Shown here: positions 57,400 through 64,000 of the stretch, piece by piece | Position numbering within the stretch: position 1 is the stretch's first letter | Layout of the letters: the number at the start of each line of letters is the position of its first letter | Source: Galaxea fascicularis | Lineage: Eukaryota > Cnidaria > Anthozoa > Scleractinia > Euphylliidae | Length of the DNA: 64,000 bases | Reading direction: 5' to 3' | Assembly: GCA_948470475.1 (NCBI GenBank) | Contig: OX419335.1 | Location: 13,204,634 to 13,268,633 of the forward strand | Notes under the pieces: model-generated | Databases searched by the model: none | The model's input: the letters and a program-made list of their open reading frames with translations, nothing else | Told to the model about the DNA's origin: nothing | Program-made: the position numbers and the translations under genes

Positions 57400-57729
57400 A
57401 TGGAATACACTGGTGCACTTGAAAAACATTCCAGAGATTGCCAAAAAAAAATTCATAAGATTGTAGAAGAACAAGGAATTAATCAACTTCCTTCAAAGAG
57501 ACCATGGTTAAATGTACTTCGTGGATACTCTACCTTTTCATTTTCGAAGAAGTATAAATGCTGTTCCAAGCCATCAAGAACAAAAAACATTCTTTTCCAC
57601 TTGTTGCGGTGTCCTGAGGGGAAATGGAGAAAACAACTTGAGCGAATAAATGCCAAGGACAAAACATTCTTGGACGTGCATGATATAATTTATTTATTTA
57701 TTTATTTATTTAACTTTCTAATTCCGTAA
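57400..57729 (+). CDS. Unrecognised ORF, 109 codons
   Basis: ATG 57,400. A Lys-rich protein with SKRPWLNVLRGYSTFSFSKK and LFHLLRCPEGKWRKQLERIN. The last codons run into a TTTATTTA microsatellite (57,690-57,717), so the natural end is lost. I do not recognise the family; it may be a transposon remnant. Confidence 0.25.
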   Translation: MEYTGALEKHSRDCQKKIHKIVEEQGINQLPSKRPWLNVLRGYSTFSFSKKYKCCSKPSRTKNILFHLLRCPEGKWRKQLERINAKDKTFLDVHDIIYLFIYLFNFLIP

Positions 57730-57757
57730 ATGGTTTCAACCCAGGGGTCATGTCATA

Positions 57758-58198
57758 ACTAAGTGGAGTACGCGGATCGTCCGTGTGAGCGTAGTCCTGA
57801 GAAGGACTGTTTAAGTTGACATTGACTGACGTTTTGACAACCTGAGCGGAAGTCAAGTGATTTGTGCAACGTCAGTATGTGGCATAAATACTCTGATCGT
57901 TGATGTGACTGGTCAACAAAGTCGTGATGTTAATGGCATACAGACATTAGACTAACAAAGACGGATCGAAACGCACCAATCACTGTTTACAGTCTTCACA
58001 ACCAATGACAACTGACAGTTGACCAATAACATCACGACTTCGTTGACCAATCACATCAACGACCAAAGTATTTATGCCACCTACTGACGTTACACAAATC
58101 ACTTGACTCTGATGATGACTTCCGCATCAAGTTATCGAAACGTCATTCAATGTCCTTCCCAGGACCACACTCACCCGGACGATCGTACTCCACTTAGT
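57758..58198. mobile_element. Inverted-repeat element ACTAAGTGGAGTACG
   Basis: ACTAAGTGGAGTACGCGGAT at the left and GATCGTACTCCACTTAGT at the right. Inner regions are also complementary (CAAGTGATTTGTGCAACGTC / GACGTTACACAAATCACTTG; GTCGTGATGTTA / AACATCACGAC). No ORF. Confidence 0.85.
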
Positions 58199-58959
58199 TT
58201 TGACTATCTAATTCCTTTATTTACTTGTCTGTTGGTTTATTTGTTTTCAGGACTATAGCAGCGATAACCGCAAAAAGATTCAAGTGATGACGTTTCAAGT
58301 TTTAGCCCTTCATTAAAGTGAATCGAGGTAATACACAGTAATTTATAAAATATTTAAGATAGTACGTGCGCTCTCATTGTTCGACAGGTGTGTTTAGATG
58401 AGAGTATATAGCCACGGTCGTCACGTCACGCTCTCTGTGTTTCCCGGCACAATTTGAAAACATTTCAAAGCTCTTCCGTGAAGTAATTTCAATGTACAAA
58501 TATTAAAGAAACGGGAAAAAATTCACAAATTGCTTTGGGATTTGGCTATCTCTTCCTCCTCGCGCCCGAGGAAAAAAGCAAACGAAAGAAAAACCACAGT
58601 GCTTTGCCTGCCTAGTTGATCGTTCGCTAGACGACCACGTCCAGGGAACTCAAGCGAAGACCACAAAATATGCAACAAAATACTAGTAAACATTTTTCAT
58701 GGGACCCGAAAAAGGGTAACTAGTAACGAGTAACGGAGTAACGAGAAAACCAGTAACGGGCTAAAATCTCGAGAAGTTAATGTTTTGTTTTTTGGATATC
58801 GCTAAAATCATAGAGAAAACAAGCCACGGGCCAATTATTCGAGGTGTAAACATTTGTGATCATCTTTTAAACGTGCGGATGGCCCTAGGAATGCACAGAA
58901 ATGTAGGGATACACGGTCGGAAATGGCAAGTTAAAAATCAACATGGTGGAATCCGAACA

Positions 58960-59286
58960 GTGCGTAGAGCATACAATACATTCTTTCAAATGAAACCTCT
59001 TATCCCTACACCAATACTTAAAGAGGCGCTCAGGCTAATTTTACTAGAAAGCTCATTCCAGTTTAACGCAAACAAGTACTTCCAAACACATAAAACCGCC
59101 ATGGGAACAAAGATGGCGGTCGCGTTTGCCAATATTTTAAAGACCAAAATTAAAATAGAAACCATAAGCCAAAGCGAAATCAAACCGGTCGTTTGGAAAC
59201 GCTTCATAGACGACACATTCTTCCTTTGGAACTCAAACACGGGAGAAATAACAAAGTTTATTGAACAAGAAAACAAATACCAGTAG
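58960..59286 (+). pseudogene. Penelope-like RT fragment
   Basis: Within an ORF starting 58,780, RT sense begins near 58,960: TPILKEALRLILLESSFQFN, KTAMGTKMAVAFANI, WKRFIDDTFFLW. Closely related in motif order to the RT at 4613-7254, but with FIDD instead of YIDD and only about 110 codons. It ends at a TAG. Confidence 0.75.
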
Positions 59287-59394
59287 TTATACGGGCTCAT
59301 TGGGGACGTAGCCAATCAGGAGCAAGTGCATCTCACTATTCTATTGTTTTCTGGGTCACGTGACCAAAAATCCAAGATGGCGGCCATTCTATTG

Positions 59395-59560
59395 TTTTGT
59401 AATGAATTCAAAATGGCGGTTAGGGTTACGTTGGGGCTACGTTGTAGTGTTACGGTTAGAGAGAAGGGGAGTATCCTATTGTTTGGGTTAGTGGGGGTAT
59501 GTCCATTGTTTTAGGGTTAGTGGGGTATCCCTCATTAGGGTTAGGGTTTGTGGGCCTGCC
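59395..59560. repeat. Degenerate TTAGGG-like words
   Basis: Several GTTAGGGTTA, TTTAGGGTTAG and TTAGGGTTAGGGTTT words lie among G-rich sequence. They sit next to the SINE body, so they probably belong to a repeat rather than being telomeric. Confidence 0.5.
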
Positions 59561-59890
59561 CGAGCACGTGTGCTGGTAATGAATTCAAAATGGCGGCTAG
59601 AGTTAGAAAAGAGATACAGTGGAAGAGTACTGATTTTGAACGGCCTGGTCTGTACTGTCTACCAGGTTTGACTTTGACATTCCACCGTACCTCGATAGTA
59701 GTAAAAGGCTGGAACACCATTTTATAAGGGTGAAAGGAGGAGGATGGAACCAATATCGGAGCGCGAAAAAACGATCACGCGGTTGAAAAAAATATTTAAC
59801 CAACTCGACACCACGATTTCAAGATGGTGCCGGGATCGAACCGACGCCCCCTGGACTCGCATAGTCCAAGCTCTACCACTGAGCTAAAGG
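59560..59890 (-). mobile_element. tRNA-derived SINE
   Basis: On the minus strand a tRNA-like head (TTTAGCTCAGTGGTAGAGCT, anticodon stem TGGAC/GTCCA, GGTTCGATCCCGGCACC) starts near 59,890 and is followed by a body reaching about 59,560. No acceptor-stem pairing and A at the U-turn position, so it is not a tRNA gene. Confidence 0.65.
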
Positions 59891-60259
59891 GAAATGTCTG
59901 TATGGGGTATCCCTGGTTAGCAACGGACACTAGCGGCGTTTTGTCGGCAGAACCACGCGCTCCGCTCTCATCGTGAAATCAGAAGTAAACACGGTTTTTG
60001 ATTCGAGTTTTACCTTGGCTTATTGTAGAAAAAACGAAAACTTGAATCAAAGCGCCAACGGAGAACAATCTTCAATTACGATGGAAAGAGAAAGCTAATG
60101 ACAGTTTGAGTTTAGTTCAGTTTACTTATGAAATATTTAATATTACAGAAATTAGAGAGACACACAGCGAAATGTGAATATAAATGAATAGACACCGCCG
60201 CAGAGGGATCTAGACAAGACTAGTTCATTAGATGTTATTGTTGTCTCTCAAACCTTTAC

Positions 60260-60520
60260 ATGCAAATTTCAGTAACACACGGAACTTGTTATTGTGGTCA
60301 ACATGTCACTGAGACGAGAATACAAACATCTTCTTTTAAGGTTACCCGCAATCATTTTTACCGTAACAGTTTTATGAAGTTTTATTCGGTTCCCATGGGC
60401 GTCTCGCTTCCTCGAGGTCAACTCTCAATTATAGGTAAACAAGAGTCAGTTTACGTTGTTTCAAACGATCAATTGAAGCGCACGACTAATGATGATGAAT
60501 TACACGCACTTGAAAATTAA
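60260..60520 (+). CDS. 86-codon ORF inside the inverted-repeat arm (copy 1)
   Basis: Starts MQISVTHGTCYCGQHV. Identical at protein level to the ORF at 63,588-63,848 on the other arm. A degenerate relative is at 39,940-40,010. It may be no more than open sequence in a terminal repeat; no domain is recognised. Confidence 0.25.
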   Translation: MQISVTHGTCYCGQHVTETRIQTSSFKVTRNHFYRNSFMKFYSVPMGVSLPRGQLSIIGKQESVYVVSNDQLKRTTNDDELHALEN

Positions 60521-60544
60521 ACACATAAGAGAAAAGTCGCCAGT

Positions 60545-60632
60545 GTTGCTCTGAGCTGCTCTTAATAGCTCAGAGTTGCTCTGAGTTAGCGCAAAGGAGC
60601 TCTCAAACTACTCAGAGTGGCTCTAAAAATGC
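60545..60632. repeat. CTCAGAGCAACTCTGAG hairpin block, copy 1
   Basis: Dense short palindromes (GCTCTGAGCTGCTCTT, CTCAGAGTTGCTCTGAG, AACTACTCAGAGTGGCTCT). Further copies at 62,586-62,672 and 63,485-63,567. Confidence 0.8.
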
Positions 60633-60838
60633 AGTGCGACGACCCCTGGACTCACGAGCTCGATCACCATGCGATGAATACACTTAGTAACGGTTACTAG
60701 GGATGCGCTGGACGCACGTGCGATAATAAAACAGACAGAATTGAAACAGTAAAAATCGTGTATAATCTAAGGTTACAATCAAATAATCCAAGTAAAATAA
60801 GAATCTATCCAGCGAATATAAACAACGAAGGCGACAAA

Positions 60839-61270
60839 TCATAACATGCCAAAATAGCGCGACATCCTATCCTCAAACAATAAATTATTTTCTAATTCGA
60901 AATCAAGGGCAAAAGTGTCAGGTAAATGGGAAAAGGGTTCTTCCGTAAAAGTTTGAAATTCAAACGGTAATTGTTCAGGTACAGTCTCCTTACGTTTGCG
61001 AGCCGCTTCTTGGCGTAGCTGATCGAGTTCAGCGCGACGGCGACATTGTTGGCTATTACGTTCCTTTTCCCGCGCAACGTCCTCTTGCCATTGCTGACAT
61101 TTTCGTTCTGCTCCTTTCTGCCTATTGCATAACTTGCAATTCAAAAAGAAATCCCCATCGAAACCACAAAGCGGCTCTAAATCAGGAAAATCTACTGACT
61201 CTCCACATTGATCTTTCATCGATGTCTTAACAGCTGAATACAGAAATTCACTCCTGACTCTCAGTAACAC
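60839..61270 (-). CDS. Chimeric ORF: gene A start fused to gene B end
   Basis: ATG 61,270, 143 codons to TAA. The first 48 residues match the start of the gene at 62,182 (DFPDLEPLCGFDGDFFLNCK). From NRQKGAERKC on, the sequence matches the 3' part of the second gene of the right arm (about 62,985-63,268): QCRRRAELDQLRQEAARKRK, then an acidic C-terminus ending SRYFGML. The fusion results from deletion of the roughly 655 bases between, and happens to keep the frame open. The charged middle should form a helix. Function unknown. Confidence 0.5.
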   Translation of the reverse strand: MLLRVRSEFLYSAVKTSMKDQCGESVDFPDLEPLCGFDGDFFLNCKLCNRQKGAERKCQQWQEDVAREKERNSQQCRRRAELDQLRQEAARKRKETVPEQLPFEFQTFTEEPFSHLPDTFALDFELENNLLFEDRMSRYFGML

Positions 61271-61398
61271 ACGAAGTCAGTCGTTGCAGACATGCGCTCG
61301 AGACACTCGAAAAGAGTGACTTAGCCTTATAAATTAAATGGACGAATGTTTTGTCCTCATTTCTTATTAAACTTCCATAGAGTTGCGACGGCGAGAGA

Positions 61399-61623
61399 AT
61401 GACGCATTTTTGTCAATTTTGTGGGAGAGCATTTAGTCGTAAATTCAACAGAATTCGACACAAGGCAGTGAGTTGTCCTAAACGATTTGATGGCGAAGAA
61501 GAAGAAATGACCAGTCTTTCAAATGAGGAAGAAAACTTGAAACGAAGAACTGAAACCTAGGAAGTGGACAATACGCAAGAAAATGGTGTAAATGAAGACC
61601 TTGACAAGGACGGGGACGACGAC

Positions 61624-61664
<41 letters not shown>

Positions 61665-62139
61665 GAACGAAGGCGAAAGTAACGAAGAAAGTGACGAAGA
61701 CGAACAAAATGTAGATAGTGATACAGAAAATGAGACAGTTGATCCTTGGGAAAAACTACAAGGAGAAGTTATTAATGACCTGAATTCAGCTCAGGAGGAA
61801 CAGGTTGAAGAATAGGATGATGCTCAGGCTCAAGCGTCTAACCTTCTGCTTCCTGTTTACCGCAAAAAGCTACAACACTTGTATTTACATTACCTGAGGT
61901 GGTATCACAACCTAAAAACTGACTCGGTACACAGAAAGGTCATGAAAACATTACAAAACTTTATGGAAGACGATGAAATGGAATATACGGAGGCTGTAGA
62001 AGCTGCCGTCAGTAAGCGAAAGTACCTGTTGAACAGTCTGTTTGACTTGAAAGATATTACTAAAGAAACATCGACTGATGACGACAACGTAACATTTGAT
62101 GCAAGGAAGAGAAAGTTTTACGAACCTTTTTACACTTGA
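61399..62139 (+). pseudogene. C2H2 zinc finger plus acidic protein with two in-frame TAG codons
   Basis: One frame of 246 codons from ATG 61,399 to TGA 62,137-62,139, interrupted by TAG at 61,558-61,560 and 61,813-61,815. N-terminus: one C2H2 finger (FCQFCGRAFSRKFNRIRHKA). Middle: an aspartate run encoded by a GAT repeat (about 61,615-61,663) within a strongly acidic region, then DPWEKLQGEV. C-terminus: PVYRKKLQHLYLHYLRW, VHRKVMKTLQNFMEDDEMEY and AVSKRKYLLNSLFD. I recognise this finger-acid-helix architecture from cnidarian Polinton-type loci. It lies in the 869-base spacer of the inverted repeat and is present once. Confidence 0.65.
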
Positions 62140-62181
62140 TGAATTAAAAAATCAAATGAGGTCTGCAACGACTGACTTCGT

Positions 62182-62576
62182 GTGTTACTGAGAGTCAGGA
62201 GTGAATTTCTGTATTCAGCTGTTAAGACATCGATAAAAGATCAATGTGGAGAGTCAGTAGATTTTCCTGATTTAGAGCCGCTTTGTGGTTTCGATGGGGA
62301 TTTCTTTTTGAATTGCAAGTTATGCGAACTAGTATTGTACTTAATAAAGATGATGATTCTTATGTTGAGAACTGATGTGATGGCGACTTTTTATTGGTCT
62401 TACGTTTTACACGGGGTACCCAAGCTGACTTGCTAGGGGAATCAACTGCTCTTCAATTAAAATTTGTTGGAATAATTCTCAATCGTCTCTACAATGTTGC
62501 GAGCAATTTTGGGGCAATCGATGAGCAACATTGCCGTGAGTCAATAGAGTTGTTCGGTCGACACATCGACCAATGA
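62182..62576 (+). pseudogene. Gene A: unrecognised protein, broken
   Basis: ATG 62,182. Open to residue 48 (GESVDFPDLEPLCGFDGDFF, LNCKLC), then a frame change and a TGA near 62,373. The continuing sense reads VLRFTRGTQADLLGESTALQ and GIILNRLYNVASNFGAIDEQ and ends TGA 62,576. I do not recognise it. It may have been a protein of roughly 130 residues. Confidence 0.45.
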
Positions 62577-62585
62577 AATGATTTT

Positions 62586-62672
62586 ACTCAGAGCCACTCG
62601 TAGTAGTTTGAGAGCTCCTTTGCAGCCAACTCAGAGCAACTCTGAGCTATTAAAAAGCAGCTCAGAACACCA
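62586..62672. repeat. CTCAGAGCAACTCTGAG hairpin block, copy 2
   Basis: Lies between gene A and gene B on the right arm: AGAGCCACTCGTAGTAGTTTGAGAGCTCC then AACTCAGAGCAACTCTGAGC. Less exact than the copies at 60,545 and 63,485. Confidence 0.75.
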
Positions 62673-62680
62673 CATAGTTA

Positions 62681-63268
62681 GTGGAAAAAATGAAAGCAGC
62701 ACGGAGACGTCTCGCCAGACAGCAATCCCACCCGCCAGTCTACACCACCTTTGAAGAGTTGTTTGCCAGCATCCCTTCACCTCCCAATCCTTTGCAATCA
62801 GTTGCATTTACACAGACCTTCACACGGACGGTCCGCTCGCCGAACCCTCACCTTCCGTTCTACCTACATCACATGGTCCTTCGCCTTCCGTTCTACCTAC
62901 ACCACAAGGTCCCTCACACGCTGATTCCTCACACACATCTTCAGGTTCCCTAGTCACCGCCTTGCTTACCAGGAAACGTTTTTTAGGCAGAAAGGAGCAG
63001 AACGGAAATGTTAGCAATGGCAAGAGGACGTTGCGCGGGAAAAGGAACGTAATAGCCAACAATGTCGCCGTCGCGCTGAACTCGATCAGCTACGCCAAGA
63101 AGCGGCTCGCAAACGTAAGGAGACTGTACCTGAACAATTACCGTTTGAATTTCAAACTTTTACGGAAGAACCCTTTTCCCATTTACCTGACACTTTTGCC
63201 CTTGATTTCGAATTAGAAAATAATTTATTGTTTGAGGATAGGATGTCGCGCTATTTTGGCATGTTATG
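62681..63268 (+). pseudogene. Gene B: unrecognised Pro/Ser-rich and basic protein, broken
   Basis: Possible start 62,681 or the ATG at 62,690 (MKAARRRLARQQSHPPVYTT). A Pro/Ser/His-rich part with a twofold repeat of about 27 bases near 62,853-62,905 follows. A frame change leads to a basic helical region identical in sense to the chimeric ORF of the left arm, except for a TAG at 63,012-63,014 where the left arm has CAG. Ends TGA near 63,268. Function unknown. Confidence 0.4.
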
Positions 63269-63484
63269 ATTTGTCGCCTTCGTTGTTTATATTCGCTGGA
63301 TAGATTCTTATTTTACTTGGATTATTTGATTGTAACCTTAGATTATACACGATTTTTACTGTTTCAATTCTGTCTGTTTTATTATCGCACGTGCGTCCAG
63401 CGCATCCCTAGTAACCGTTACTAAGTGTATTCATCGCATGGTGATCGAGCTCGTGAGTCCAGGGGTCGTCGCACTGCATTTTTA

Positions 63485-63567
63485 GAGCCACTCTGAGTAG
63501 TTTGAGAGCTCCTTTGCGCTAACTCAGAGCAACTCTGAGCTATTAAGAGCAGCTCAGAGCAACACTG
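63485..63567. repeat. CTCAGAGCAACTCTGAG hairpin block, copy 3
   Basis: Inverted counterpart of 60,545-60,632, on the right arm just downstream of gene B. Confidence 0.8.
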
Positions 63568-63587
63568 GCGACTTTTCTCTTATGTGT

Positions 63588-63848
63588 TTAATTTTCAAGT
63601 GCGTGTAATTCATCATCATTAGTCGTGCGCTTCAATTGATCGTTTGAAACAACGTAAACTGACTCTTGTTTACCTATAATTGAGAGTTGACCTCGAGGAA
63701 GCGAGACGCCCATGGGAACCGAATAAAACTTCATAAAACTGTTACGGTAAAAATGATTGCGGGTAACCTTAAAAGAAGATGTTTGTATTCTCGTCTCAGT
63801 GACATGTTGACCACAATAACAAGTTCCGTGTGTTACTGAAATTTGCAT
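63588..63848 (-). CDS. 86-codon ORF inside the inverted-repeat arm (copy 2)
   Basis: Protein identical to the ORF at 60,260-60,520; see that entry. Confidence 0.25.
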   Translation of the reverse strand: MQISVTHGTCYCGQHVTETRIQTSSFKVTRNHFYRNSFMKFYSVPMGVSLPRGQLSIIGKQESVYVVSNDQLKRTTNDDELHALEN

Positions 63849-64000
63849 GTAAAGGTTTGAGAGACAACAATAACATCTAATGAACTAGTCTTGTCTAGAT
63901 CCCTCTGCGGCGGTGTCTATTCATTTATATTCACATTTCGCTGTGTGTCTCTCTAATTTCTGTAATATTAAATATTTCATAAGTAAACTGAACTAAACTC

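Larger units (their letters stand above)
59937..61291. repeat. Left arm of a large inverted repeat (second Polinton-type element)
   Basis: Complementary to 62,161-64,000. 59,937-60,245 is a direct match to 34,350-34,655, the terminal repeat of the first Polinton-type element. Compared with the right arm it lacks the roughly 655 bases at 62,328-62,982. Apart from that the arms look almost identical base for base. Confidence 0.9.
62161..64000. repeat. Right arm of the large inverted repeat, continues past the window
   Basis: Starts GTCTGCAACGACTGACTTCG, the complement of 61,272-61,291. The last window bases correspond to about 60,108 on the left arm, so the pairing continues beyond 64,000. Confidence 0.9.

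Noticed and set aside
59821..59890. Possible tRNA gene on the minus strand (perfect anticodon stem)
   Set aside because: No acceptor-stem pairing and A instead of U at the U-turn position; continues into a SINE-like body.
60260..60520. 86-codon ORF as a conserved gene because both arms encode it identically
   Set aside because: Identity at the DNA level along the whole arm explains it; there is no independent sign of protein selection.
61399..62139. Recoded TAG as a genetic-code feature of the organism
   Set aside because: RASA1 and other frames use normal stops, so nonsense decay is more economical.
55553..64000. SH2-SH3-SH2 exons of RASA1
   Set aside because: No FLVR, SH3 ALYDY-type or PH-start motifs with splice sites were found on the minus strand; they should lie further upstream.

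Overview
The window is animal genomic DNA, most likely from a cnidarian and probably a stony coral. The main anchor is one spliced host gene on the minus strand. Fourteen exons between 55,552 and 12,531 join in perfect reading phase into the C-terminal part of a p120 RasGAP (RASA1): the end of the PH domain, the C2 domain, the whole RasGAP domain and the natural stop. The arginine finger (30,161-30,163) and the FLR motif (15,812-15,820) are intact. The SH2-SH3-SH2 half was not found and should lie beyond 64,000. The coral assignment is inference from the transposon families (tRNA-derived SINEs, Polinton-type elements, short inverted-repeat elements), not from a search.

Positions 1-12,530 lie downstream of RASA1. 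They hold a compact, partly broken cluster of five virus-like genes (216-4550) on both strands, directly abutted by a Penelope-like reverse transcriptase (4613-7254, minus) that lacks its endonuclease. Next come an unrecognised cysteine-rich ORF (8868-9365) and a broken coiled-coil/membrane gene (10,081-10,709). The RASA1 introns carry nearly everything else. The 12.9-15.1 kb intron has a clean short inverted-repeat element with a 9-bp target duplication. The 13.7-kb intron 16,387-30,040 has a second type of reverse transcriptase, a Ty3/gypsy-type element (20,987-27,510) interrupted by SINEs and LINE tails, and several foldbacks.

The 20.8-kb intron 30,184-50,992 is dominated by a decayed Polinton/Maverick-type element delimited by inverted repeats at 30,501 and 48,559. 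What survives reads in order: integrase tail with chromodomain, two tandem minor-capsid-like genes, a small basic protein, the major capsid C-terminus, an adenovirus-type protease and an intact packaging ATPase. Its left terminal repeat was hit by a 3-kb element and by a BEL/Pao retrotransposon. A gypsy solo LTR sits between protease and ATPase, and the right repeat holds two further insertions, one with a third nested in it.

Upstream of the last recognisable RASA1 exon (55.6-64 kb) are a LINE fragment, more small elements, a reverse transcriptase fragment and a tRNA-derived SINE. From 59,937 to the window end lies a large, nearly identical inverted repeat. Its outer arms share sequence with the Polinton terminal repeat above, and it carries genes I do not recognise plus a C2H2/acidic gene. 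It is probably part of a second member of the same Polinton family and may show cargo lost from the first. Almost all mobile-element genes are broken. RASA1 and the packaging ATPase are the clear exceptions.
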